Shown in pieces: positions 7,105 through 15,205 of a stretch of DNA of 59,679 nt. The stretch covers positions 1,025 to 60,703 of the forward strand of contig PKXA01000126.1 in NCBI GenBank assembly GCA_003133325.1, in the 5' to 3' direction. This DNA comes from Acidimicrobiaceae bacterium (GTDB lineage: Bacteria > Actinomycetota > Acidimicrobiia > Acidimicrobiales > RAAP-2). The position numbers and the translations under genes are program-made. The notes under the pieces are model-generated. The model made no database searches. It was not told the DNA's origin and saw only the letters and a list, made by a program, of their open reading frames with translations. How positions within the stretch are numbered: position 1 is the first letter of the stretch; each line of letters starts with the position of its first letter.

Positions 7105-8709
7105 TCAGTCGATGAGCGCGTCAATGAGAGGGCCGATTCCGGCCAGCCGGGATGCCAACTCGTCGGGGAGATGATGGCGTGCGGCCAGGACAGCGGGGCT
7201 GGTGAAGCTGGCCTTGGTCTGACCATCATCGTCCCAGATCAGCACCTTGAGAGGAGAGGAGAGGAATCGGCCTTCGTTGGATCCGCCGCCGTAGAGGCGG
7301 ATGTTGGCCGCTCCCCAGAGCTTTCGCATGCCCTGCTCGCCCCAGACGTCGACCCCTTGGGACCAGGACTGGAGAAAGGACATCAAGATGATACCTCGAC
7401 TCCCGTAGTGGGAGTAGAGATCAGGCAGCTCGCGCCACCGACAGACGTTCGCTACCTCGTCGAGAGGACAGACCATCGGCGTTGCCAGTCGGCCACCCGC
7501 GGAGCGGGAGGCGAGCCGTTCTGCAGCCTGGACCACTGCGGCGGTCAGCGCGGCCGTGAGCGGCCCTGCCGAGCCTGGGCCCTCCTTGGACAGCGCGTAC
7601 AGCGTGTCCGACGATCCCGCAAAGGCGTCGGTGGAGAATCGACGGCGGGCATCTCCGGCGGTGATCCAGGGTCCGAGATTCGGATCCGCGAGGAACGACA
7701 CGTTCTTCCTCGCGGTGGCGAACACCCCGGCCCGCTGCTTCTCGGGTTGTTTGATGAAGTCGACGAGTGCGTTCGCGGCCAGGTGATGACCCGCTCCGGC
7801 GAGGACCTCGACGATCCCCTCGTTCTTGCCCTTGGAGACCCACTGGTAGACAGCGGTGAGTGGCTGGTCCGCGAGTCGAGCAGCGAGCAGGAGGACCGTC
7901 AGCAGCTCCTCGCCCTCGGGGTCGAAGTACGCATCCCGCTGCGATCCCGGTGGTCGGGATGCGGAGGCAAAGAGGCCTGCGAGCGTGCGTGCACCCGCGA
8001 GGTCACCAGCCATGTCGAGCGGGTTCCACCACCAGGTGGGACTCGCGTTCGCGATGCCCTGGGGATCGAAGATCCACACCGCCGCGTCCTTGCCGTTTCG
8101 GTCTTTGACTGCTCGGCGAGCGGTCGCGGTGAGGTCCACCACGTCGCGCTTGTTCGAACACGTGTAGGCAGCACCTGGTGCGCTGAGAATCGCGGGCGCG
8201 ACCTGGGTGGTGGTCTTGCCGGTCCGTGCACCCGCGATCATCGCGGCCACGTCCTCCCAGGACTGGCGCACCACCTTGCCGCTCATCACATCTCGACCGA
8301 GCGCGATGCCGGGTCCGGGACCGGCTATCGGGGCACGCCGGGGATCGGTGTAGCGGGCGAGCGCACCCTCGTTGCGGGGCAGGCGTTTCGCCAGGCGGTC
8401 GACCAGTTCGCAGAGGCTGCGGTAGTGCGAGACGATCACCGCGATGACAGCTATGCCGACGGCGAGGATCACCGTTTCGCCAATCGCCTCCTCGGGAGCG
8501 CCTTTCGTCCACCGGGTCTTGTTGGTGACCAGATCAATGATGAGCACCGCGGGGTTGTTTGCCGGCGCACAGAGGTGGTCGAGCGCCGCGCCGAGGTGGA
8601 TCGCACACCAGAGAAGCGTGGCCAAGACGATCACCGTGCCGACAGCGATGAGCGCGTAGAGCTCTTCTGCCATGGTCGTCTGGGAGATACGGTTGCGGGG
8701 TCTGATCAT
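7105..8709 (-). CDS. TraG/VirD4-like coupling ATPase with DUF302 tail
   Basis: The ATG at 8709 overlaps the stop of an upstream gene (TGATG), so translation is coupled. Two transmembrane helices lie near residues 10-35 and 65-90. Walker A is GARTGKTTT and Walker B is PMVCPLDEVANV; NPLDMAG and LWGAANIRLYGGG are typical of the TraG/VirD4 coupling proteins that feed DNA to conjugative T4SS channels. After RFLSS the family sequence stops, and PLKVLIWDDDGQTKASF to LAGIGPLIDALID follows, which looks like the C-terminus of a DUF302 protein. The join falls in a CTCCT microrepeat near 7251-7267. The core ATPase is present, but its C-terminal segment is replaced. No relaxase is nearby. Confidence 0.75.
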   Translation of the reverse strand: MIRPRNRISQTTMAEELYALIAVGTVIVLATLLWCAIHLGAALDHLCAPANNPAVLIIDLVTNKTRWTKGAPEEAIGETVILAVGIAVIAVIVSHYRSLCELVDRLAKRLPRNEGALARYTDPRRAPIAGPGPGIALGRDVMSGKVVRQSWEDVAAMIAGARTGKTTTQVAPAILSAPGAAYTCSNKRDVVDLTATARRAVKDRNGKDAAVWIFDPQGIANASPTWWWNPLDMAGDLAGARTLAGLFASASRPPGSQRDAYFDPEGEELLTVLLLAARLADQPLTAVYQWVSKGKNEGIVEVLAGAGHHLAANALVDFIKQPEKQRAGVFATARKNVSFLADPNLGPWITAGDARRRFSTDAFAGSSDTLYALSKEGPGSAGPLTAALTAAVVQAAERLASRSAGGRLATPMVCPLDEVANVCRWRELPDLYSHYGSRGIILMSFLQSWSQGVDVWGEQGMRKLWGAANIRLYGGGSNEGRFLSSPLKVLIWDDDGQTKASFTSPAVLAARHHLPDELASRLAGIGPLIDALID

Positions 8710-8816
8710 CAGTGCTGCCTCCATTGCTTGTTGGTGTCGTTGACCGCGAGCTCCGCGCGTGTGAGGACGACCTCGATAGGGATGCCCGGCCGCCCGCCGA
8801 CTTTGATGAGGAACTC
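8709..8816 (-). pseudogene. 3' tail of an upstream conjugation gene
   Basis: The minus-strand frame EFLIKVGGRPGIPIEVVL, then TRAELAVNDTNKQWRQ, ends in a TGA that overlaps the ATG of the TraG gene. Such tails belong to the T4SS component gene that commonly precedes TraG in actinobacterial integrative elements. Only about 35 codons remain. Just upstream (about 8817) the sequence switches to a recombinase on the other strand, so this marks a junction. Confidence 0.45.
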
Positions 8817-9577
8817 GGCTCAACCCGGTTCCGGGCCGACCAGCTGACCCGCACCGCGTTGGAGACCTACCTGGGCGAGATGGAGATGTCCGGCTACAGC
8901 CTCAGCTCCCGGGCGAGGGCCAAGGCGGTAGCGAGTGGCTTCGCCCGCTGGCTGGTCGAGGACAAGGGCCTGCTGCGCCGCAACCCCGGCCGGGGCCTGG
9001 TCCTTCCTCCCCAGGCGCTGCTGGCTCCCCGCCAACTCAGTGCCGATCAGCGCTACCTGCTTCGCTCGCTGGCGAAGATGGCCTCGGCTACTGGGCCGGA
9101 TGCCGGGTGAGTGACGTGTCGTGGCTGAAGGCCGCACACGCCCACATCGGACCGAAGGTGGGCTGGGTCCACGTCGGCCACAAGGGAAACAAAGAACGCG
9201 ACCTCGACCTGGTCAACGCCGCCCGTCGTCCCCTCCACGCCTACCTGCACCACGGCGGACGCGACCCCAACAGCCCGTTCGTGTTCACCTCGCAGCGCAA
9301 CGCCAGACTCACCGAGGCCGGCAACGCCCATTGGTGGCGTCGGCTCCGGGTGACGGCCACCAAGGACGAGTGGGAACTGGTGGGTGATGTGACCTTCCAC
9401 GATCTTCGCCACGACTTCGGGCACCGGGCTCGGGAGGCGGGCTGGAGCCTGGAGGAGGTGGCCTACTACCTGGGCCACATCACCCGCCGGGGACTGCCCG
9501 CGATCGCTACCACCGCCCGCTACACCCAGGTCAGCCGTGAGCAGGTCAAAGACAAGCTGGCTTTGTTGAAGGGGTGA
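8817..9577 (+). pseudogene. tyrosine recombinase broken by frameshift and deletion
   Basis: The first part (to about 9075) encodes a SAM-like core-binding domain with LTRTALETYLGEMEMSGYSL, FARWLVEDKGLLRRNP and LSADQRYLLRSL. The second part, in another frame from about 9080, encodes the catalytic domain: GYWAGCRVSDVSW (first Arg), GHKGNKERDLDLV (Lys region), FHDLRHDFGH (HxxR), YYLGHITRRG (second His) and TARYTQVS (Tyr). Between them the usual 15-20 residues are missing and the frame shifts. The catalytic half could be translated from GTG 9107, but that start leaves out the first catalytic Arg. Confidence 0.75.
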
Positions 9578-9587
9578 ACAGAACCTG

Positions 9588-10709
9588 ATGGCGTCGATCG
9601 AGCGCACCGCTTATCCCCGCTTCAAAGCAAACCCGACCGCCACGGAGTTGCGTGACGTCTACACGCCGACCTTGCCCGAGGCCGAGTTCGTGCATGCCGG
9701 CGCTCGGGGCCCGTCGTCGTTGCTGTGTCTGACGATGTTGCTGAAGGCCTTCCAGCGCCTGGGTTACTTCCCGCCGGTGGCAGGCGTTCCCCCGGTCGTG
9801 GTCGACCACCTCCGCTCGTTCCTGCGTGTCGACCCGGACGTTCAGCCCGACGTCACCCCCCGGACCCTCTACCGCCACCACCAGGCGGTACGGGCCTATC
9901 TGGGCGTCGAGGCTTGGGGCCACGCCGGCCGACACGCAGCCCTGGTGGCCGCAGCGGAAGCCGCTGAGGTGCTGAACAATCCTGCTGACCTGATCAACGT
10001 GGCCATGGAGGAGCTGGTCCGCCAGCGCCACGAACTGCCTGCCTTCTCCACCCTGGATCGCATGGCCGGGCGGACCCGGACCGTGGTGAACCGCCGCCTG
10101 TTCGCCACGGTCGACACTCGCTTGTCCCCCGATGTGCTCAAGTCCCTCGACTCCCTGCTGGTGGTCGTCCCGGGCCAGCGGCGCAGCGCCTACAACGACC
10201 TCAAGGCCCTCCCGAAGCGGCCTACCGTCGGCCACCTGGGAGCCCTCCTCGACCATCTCGTCTGGCTCGACGACGTCGGCGACATGGCCCCGCTGCTCGT
10301 CGGTGTCCCGATCGCGAAGGTTGTCCACTTCGCCGCCGAGGCCAAGGCGCTCGACGCCGCCGAGCTGGGAGATGTCAGTCCGCCCAAACGCCGCACCCTC
10401 CTGCCCTGCCTGGTGGCCCGCGCCCAGGTCCAGGCCCGAGATGACCTGGCCGAGATGTTCACCCAGTGCATGGCCACCATCAACAAGCGGGCCAAGGAGG
10501 AACTGGCGGACATCCGCGATAGTCACCGAGAGAAGACCGAGGCCCTGGTCGGTGTTCTCGCCGACATGCTTACTGTCCTGGAGGAGGCTCCGTCCGACGC
10601 CGAAGCCGGGCGCCTGGTCAAAGAGGTCGTCGAGCCGGCCGGAGGGGCGGCGGCCCTGCTGGCCGACTGCGAGGCGGTGTCCGCGTACCACGGCGACAAC
10701 CACCTGCCA
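9588..10709 (+). pseudogene. Tn3-family transposase, N-terminal third
   Basis: From MASIERTAYPRFKANPTATE the sequence follows the N-terminal DUF4158 part of Tn3-family TnpA: LLKAFQRLGYFP, TPRTLYRHHQAVRAYLGV, ELPAFSTLDRMAG and HFAAEAKALDAAEL. It runs to DCEAVSAYHGDNHLP, then stops matching at about 10709. A full transposase is near 1000 residues with a DDE catalytic domain, which is wholly absent. The frame runs on to 10775 in unrelated DNA. It starts 10 bases after the recombinase stop. Confidence 0.8.
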
Positions 10710-10927
10710 GGCACCTCCACCGGGTCGGTCAGAAAGGTGCCCAAGAAGCGGACGGTCCCCAACTGCACGGCGTAGCCCAACACGGTGGCCTCCCGACGGC
10801 GACGCGCTATCCGGGCGCGATCTGCGTCGTTCAGCCAGAAGAAACGTTCCAGCTGCTCTCTGGTCGGCTCCCCCAGGAAGCGACCATACGCAGCAGCCTG
10901 CTCGTCGGAGAGGAACTCCACCGGCAC
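10709..10927 (-). pseudogene. second Tn3-type transposase fragment, inverted
   Basis: On the minus strand a GTG at 10927 starts VPVEFLSDEQAAAYGRFLGE, followed by PTREQLERFFWLNDADR and LGTFLTDPVEVP. This is the extreme N-terminus of a different Tn3-like DUF4158 transposase. It meets the plus-strand fragment head-on at about 10709, where both stop matching their families. Two transposons or one inverted copy must have recombined here. Confidence 0.65.
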
Positions 10928-10984
10928 AGGATCACGGTAGTCATCAGATCCACCCGGCTGCCTGAACACGACGATCAAGCCCAC

Positions 10985-11656
10985 GCCGATGAGCCCTACC
11001 GCTAAATCTCGTACCGATCCTCGTCAGACCCCTACTTTCGCGAGCGGAGCACAGCGCTGTCTTTGCCAGTGCCCTCAAGAGATCATCAACCCTCGGTCCC
11101 CACTCCAACGCGTGGAGCCTCTGAACCCTTCTCAGTAAGTTGGAGCAGTAAGTTATTGCCCCGATTTCTAAGCTCCTGGTCAGTGCTCCCGCTTCCTACA
11201 TAACACCACTTGACCAGGGAATATACGGGAACGGACGTAAACACACGTACCATCGGCGAAGAACCCCCAGTCAAGCGCGCTAACCAAGCTGCGCCACAGC
11301 CCGTCTCTCCAGTCCCAGGTCAGAGGCTCTGTTTCTAGCTCCCGGCCCTTACCCGTATCTATCGAGTAGCCATCGGGGTAGCAACTCTGATTCGGATTTG
11401 GAGTGGAGTGGTCATGGTAGCCGAAGCCAGACCGGCTCCCACTTCGAAGGAGCCCGCCGTCTTTGCCACACCGATCACGCAGCTTTCGGGCATTTGCCGG
11501 GTTTGACGAGGAGGACCACGTGAATGAAGCCCGGGTGACCTTTCTTACCTCAAACGCTCGACCACCTCTGAACCACCGCTTGCACCTCAGAGCCAGGTGC
11601 TGCTGCGGGATGCCGTCCGTCTCAATGCGCCGGACAAGCCTCCGGCGCGGTCACGA
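10985..11656. other. intergenic region with tRNA remnant
   Basis: Apart from the 41-nt tRNA-Pro half (11263-11303) I find no supportable gene in these 670 bases. Short frames exist on both strands but none has a recognisable domain or ribosome site. Confidence 0.5.
11263..11303 (-). pseudogene. 5' half of tRNA-Pro(GGG)
   Basis: Reading the minus strand from 11303, the sequence gives the acceptor strand CGGGCTG, a D arm (GCGC AGCTTGGTTA GCGC) and the 5' anticodon stem CTTGA with loop CTGGGGG, so the anticodon is GGG (proline). The expected TCAAG of the 3' anticodon stem is replaced by unrelated DNA. No matching variable loop, T arm or 3' acceptor strand appears downstream. It is a truncated, nonfunctional copy unless an intron is present, for which I see no evidence. 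Confidence 0.7.
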
Positions 11657-11986
11657 TCATCCAAGCTGCTCGATCACCAACGACGCACTGTTCGGCCTCG
11701 TTCCCCCGGCCAAGGGGGTGATGGTCAGCGCCGTTGAGTTCCCGGCCGGGTTCCTGACCGTGAGCACGGAGTTTATGGTCGACGTGCTGATCAACGCGTC
11801 CTCCGTGATCTCCGAGGTGCCTGTGGCTCGCCCCACCACCGTGTAAGCGAGATCTGCCCCGTTGAGCGTCAAGATGAGCTGCCCCGCCTCGTTGATGGAG
11901 ACGTCGAACGACACCTGGTAGGTGCCGATGGCCGACAGGTTGAAGGTAGAGGCGCTGATCCGTGTCCGGGTGATGTCGCGACATTG
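11657..11986 (-). pseudogene. BclA C-terminal jelly-roll domain fragment
   Basis: The minus-strand frame reads ISASTFNLSAIGTYQVSFDV, INEAGQLILTLNG, YTVVGRATGTSEI, NSVLTVRNPAGNSTALTI and SASLVIEQLG. This is the C1q/TNF-like BclA_C domain, best known at the tip of Bacillus exosporium collagen-like fibres and also found in other bacterial surface proteins. No collagen Gly-X-Y repeats, signal peptide or start precede it, and the frame loses character upstream of about 11986. It is an isolated surface-protein domain. Confidence 0.6.
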
Positions 11987-12060
11987 ACAGCAGCTTCTCG
12001 AGCTCATCGTGTTGGAGCGTCGGGGTGATCGTCTGCCATCGACCCGGCATTCAACCCTTG

Positions 12061-12258
12061 TCAGACGTGATGGACGACCCAACTCACGCCTTGGAACGCC
12101 CGCCACCCCAGATAGATGACCGAGGCCACCAACATGAACTTGAAGTACCAGGGAGTACTGCGGTGTTCGAGAGTTTCCGAGCCACAGGTCGGGCACGTAC
12201 CATCCTCGGCCAGCTGGTCATCCTCGAGGTGCTGATCGCACTGTTCACACCAGGCCAC
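12061..12258 (-). CDS. small zinc-ribbon membrane protein
   Basis: The 65-residue protein starts at GTG 12258, three bases after the der stop. It has two CxxC knuckles (CEQC and CPTC, about residues 4-7 and 22-25) that would bind zinc, then one transmembrane helix (YFKFMLVASVIYLGWRAF). Small proteins of this design follow der in many Actinobacteria, but no function is known. The spacing implies translation from the der message. Confidence 0.7.
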   Translation of the reverse strand: MAWCEQCDQHLEDDQLAEDGTCPTCGSETLEHRSTPWYFKFMLVASVIYLGWRAFQGVSWVVHHV

Positions 12259-12261
12259 CGC

Positions 12262-13656
12262 TCACCTCCGACGTCCTCCACCTCCGTTGGGTCCCTTGGC
12301 CCGAACCCGTAGCTTGATCGGCGTGGGGCCCAGTTCAAAGCGCTCGCGCAGCCCCCGCTCGACGTAGCGCAGATAGGTCGGTTGGAGCCGACCGTTCGTG
12401 AACAGGGTGAAGGTCGGCGGGTCGTTCGCCCCTTGCACCGCGTACTGGATCTTGGCTCCCACCGGGGGGTGCGCCATCTGAATCGACTTCATGGCCCGGT
12501 TGAGCTCTCCGGTCGGGATGCGCGAGTGGTACGCCTCTTCGGCAGTGGCCACCGCCGGCAGAATATGGTGCACGCCCAGTCCGGACAGAGCACTGATCTT
12601 CAATACCGGTGCATCACCGAGGAAGGCCAGCCGATCACCGATGTCGATGAGGATGTCCGGCCGATCCTCGGTGGGGATCAGCTCCCACTTGTTCAGCACT
12701 ATCACTGTCGGGCACCCGGCGGCGGCCACCCGTTCGGCCAATCGCTGATCTTGGTGGGTGACGCCCAGCGTGGCATCGATGATCAGGAGGGCGATGTCCG
12801 CCCGGTCCAACGCTTCGAGGGCACGCAGTACCGAGAAGTATTCGGTGCCCCGCTCGGTCCGTGACTTCCGGCGCATACCGGCAGTATCGATGAAACAGAC
12901 TGTCCCCTCGGGGGTCTCCACCACCGTGTCCACCGCGTCACGGGTAGTGCCGGGCGCATCGTGGGTGATCGACCGTTCATCACCGACCAACCGGTTGAAG
13001 AGTGTCGACTTCCCGACATTTGGCCGACCGACCAGAGCGACCCGCGGAATCGAGGTGCCACTCCCCCGCCGGTCCCCGCCGGGTTCATCTTCATCTCCCG
13101 ACTTTGCCGCCACGGCGTCAGGGTCCGGCAGGAGCCGCACCACGTCGTCGAGCAGGTCTCCGGTTCCCCGTCCATGCAGCGCGCTCACCGGCCACGGGTC
13201 ACCCAAGCCCAACGAGACCGCCTCCCATGCATCGGGTTCGCGCTGGGACGAATCGACTTTGTTGACGACCACCCGCACCGGACGGCCGGATCGTTTGAGG
13301 AACCGGGCGACCGCCATGTCTTCGTCAATGAGGCCGACAGTCACATCGACCACCAGCAGCACGACGTCTGCCTCGGCCACCGCCCGTTCAGCTTGGGCAC
13401 TGACCTGGGCATCGAGAGGATCGTCGGTCGACAGCCACCCCCCGGTATCCACCACGGTGAAGGCGTGACCGCACCACTCGGCATCGAGTTCTTTGCGATC
13501 CCTGGTGACGCCCGATCGTTCCTCGACCACCGCGGCCCGACGACCGACGATCCGGTTCACCAATGTCGACTTTCCCACGTTGGGCCGTCCGGCGATCACC
13601 ACCAATGGTCGCGTGCGGGTGTTCTCTGTCGTGGCCTCCGGCGCAGGGGTGGTCAT
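12262..13656 (-). CDS. der: ribosome-assembly GTPase Der (EngA)
   Basis: Der has two tandem GTPase domains and a KH-like C-terminus, and it helps mature the 50S subunit. Both P-loops are GRPNVGKSTL (near residues 22 and 207), with switch motifs DTGG and DTAG and NKVD and NKWE for base recognition. The C-terminus ends PIKLRVRAKGPNGGGGRRR. The ATG at 13656 overlaps the DUF512 stop (ATGA), so translation is coupled; an in-frame upstream extension has poor coding character. Length (464 residues) is typical. Confidence 0.95.
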   Translation of the reverse strand: MTTPAPEATTENTRTRPLVVIAGRPNVGKSTLVNRIVGRRAAVVEERSGVTRDRKELDAEWCGHAFTVVDTGGWLSTDDPLDAQVSAQAERAVAEADVVLLVVDVTVGLIDEDMAVARFLKRSGRPVRVVVNKVDSSQREPDAWEAVSLGLGDPWPVSALHGRGTGDLLDDVVRLLPDPDAVAAKSGDEDEPGGDRRGSGTSIPRVALVGRPNVGKSTLFNRLVGDERSITHDAPGTTRDAVDTVVETPEGTVCFIDTAGMRRKSRTERGTEYFSVLRALEALDRADIALLIIDATLGVTHQDQRLAERVAAAGCPTVIVLNKWELIPTEDRPDILIDIGDRLAFLGDAPVLKISALSGLGVHHILPAVATAEEAYHSRIPTGELNRAMKSIQMAHPPVGAKIQYAVQGANDPPTFTLFTNGRLQPTYLRYVERGLRERFELGPTPIKLRVRAKGPNGGGGRRR

Positions 13657-15122
13657 CGTGACACTCCGATCGTGACGGGTACCCGCGCCGGTCGGGACAC
13701 TTCGGTGGAACCACATCCGCTAGCGGACAGGGTCGAAACAGGGCCGCTCCCGTCAAGTGCACGGCGCAACGAGAGTCCGTCGGTGGCAACGATCTCCACC
13801 GGACGAGGTAGGTCGGTCACTGTCAGGTTATCGAGGAAGCGACCCTCGGAGAGGCATGAGTCGGGAAGAAGATAGCGATGGCCTTGGGGCTCCGCCTCGA
13901 GGGCCCGGGTCAGATCGATGCCGGTCATCAGCCCCGATACGCCGATGTTGCCACCAAAATAGTCGTTCCGCACTGGCACCAGCCGGATATCCGAGCGTTC
14001 GAGGGACTCCACCAACGGGGCCAGAACCCGTGCGCCGTATTCACCGGTGAGGATGGCGATCGGTGCATCTCCGCCCGAATTTGGCGTGGTCGGATCGGCG
14101 CGTTGGGCCCGGTAGCCCGACGCCGGTGCCCCGTCCACCCAGGCGAAGAAGCCCGGCCGCACGCCCAACGCCGCCCGTTCGTCTCCCCCGAATGCCGCTT
14201 CGAATGCCCGGGCCATTCCCAGGCCGTTCTCGTGTTGAGGAAAGCCGTCGTAGGTGGATATTGCCGGGAAGGGCCGATCGGCCATCAGGTAGTACTCGTC
14301 GGCGGCGTAGACCATCCGTCGGCCGAGGGCAGTGAGAAAGGTCTCCTGCCATAGGTCAATCGCATCACAGACTTCGGCCGCTTCTTCTTGGGTGTGAGGT
14401 CGCATGCCCGATTCATTGGAGAATCGGCTCACCCCCAGAGGCACGCACGCCACCGTGGCCATCGTCGGGTACCGGTCGAGTACGCCCGCCAGGGTGTCGT
14501 GCAGGATCTCCCCGTTGTTGCGGTCTGGGCACACCACAATCTGGCCGTGAACCTCGATACCCCCGTCGAGAAGGGCGCTCAACCACCGCAAACTGGTGGC
14601 TCCGCGTTGGTTGCGCAGCAATCGTGATCGCACATCGGGATCGGTGGCGTGGATCGAGACGAACAACGGGCTCAAACGCTCAGTGAGAACCCGTTCCAGG
14701 TCCATCTCGGTAAATCGGGTGAGCGTGGTGAAATTGCCGTACAGAAACGAGAGCCGGTAGTCATCGTCCTTGAGGGACAGGCTCCGGCGCATTCCCTTGG
14801 GAAGTTGGTTGATGAAGCAGAACTCGCAGTGGTTGTCGCAGGTCCGAACCCGATCGAACAGAGCTGACGACACTTCTACACCCAAGGGCTCCCCCGGTTG
14901 CTTGGCGACCGACACCGAAAATGGGTCAGCCACCCCGCGACGGCGGACCACGAGGTCCAATTCGGGCTCGTCGACCAACAGGCTGTACTCGATGACGTCG
15001 CGCGGCGACCGTCCGTTGAGGAAGAGAAGTTCGTCCCCGGGCCGGAGCCCGGACAGATCCGCCGGTGACAATTCGGTGACGGCGACGACCGTAGGCGCCG
15101 CCGTACCGCGTGGTACCGACAT
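13653..15122 (-). CDS. DUF512 radical-SAM/PDZ-like protein
   Basis: Residues 1-75 form a PDZ-like domain (LSGLRPGDELLFLNGRSP). The radical-SAM cluster motif follows as CDNHCEFCFINQLPKGMR (CxxxCxxC, about residue 94). The DUF512 region contains FVSIHATDPDVRSRLLRN and VVCPDRNNGE. The C-terminal part has GGNIGVSGLMTG and LLPDSCLSEG. The family is often linked to der, but its reaction is unknown. The ATG overlaps a divergent promoter region facing ispH. Confidence 0.9.
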   Translation of the reverse strand: MSVPRGTAAPTVVAVTELSPADLSGLRPGDELLFLNGRSPRDVIEYSLLVDEPELDLVVRRRGVADPFSVSVAKQPGEPLGVEVSSALFDRVRTCDNHCEFCFINQLPKGMRRSLSLKDDDYRLSFLYGNFTTLTRFTEMDLERVLTERLSPLFVSIHATDPDVRSRLLRNQRGATSLRWLSALLDGGIEVHGQIVVCPDRNNGEILHDTLAGVLDRYPTMATVACVPLGVSRFSNESGMRPHTQEEAAEVCDAIDLWQETFLTALGRRMVYAADEYYLMADRPFPAISTYDGFPQHENGLGMARAFEAAFGGDERAALGVRPGFFAWVDGAPASGYRAQRADPTTPNSGGDAPIAILTGEYGARVLAPLVESLERSDIRLVPVRNDYFGGNIGVSGLMTGIDLTRALEAEPQGHRYLLPDSCLSEGRFLDNLTVTDLPRPVEIVATDGLSLRRALDGSGPVSTLSASGCGSTEVSRPARVPVTIGVSR

Positions 15123-15193
15123 GTGCCAAGGCTACCCGGTCCCCCGTGTGGCCACGGCGGCGCGCCCCGGTCCCGGTGCCATCGGCTCACCAC

Positions 15194-15199
15194 TAGCCT
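15194..15199 (+). promoter_or_regulatory. -10 box of leaderless ispH
   Basis: TAGCCT fits the TANNNT consensus and ends 7 bases before the GTG at 15206, so transcription likely begins at the start codon. No Shine-Dalgarno sequence is visible. Confidence 0.45.
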
Positions 15200-15205
15200 G
15201 GGAAT

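Noticed and set aside
6820-8847. A 675-codon open frame on the plus strand.
   Set aside because: It is the antisense of the TraG gene and intergenic DNA; composition is Arg/Gly rich and no domain is visible, whereas the minus strand has clear ATPase motifs.
11086-11274. A 62-codon frame on the minus strand overlapping the tRNA-Pro half.
   Set aside because: No ribosome site, no recognisable domain, and it begins inside the tRNA remnant.
12262-13716. Longer der reading with 20 extra N-terminal residues.
   Set aside because: The extension lies within the DUF512 gene, and ATG 13656 gives the usual length and an ATGA overlap.
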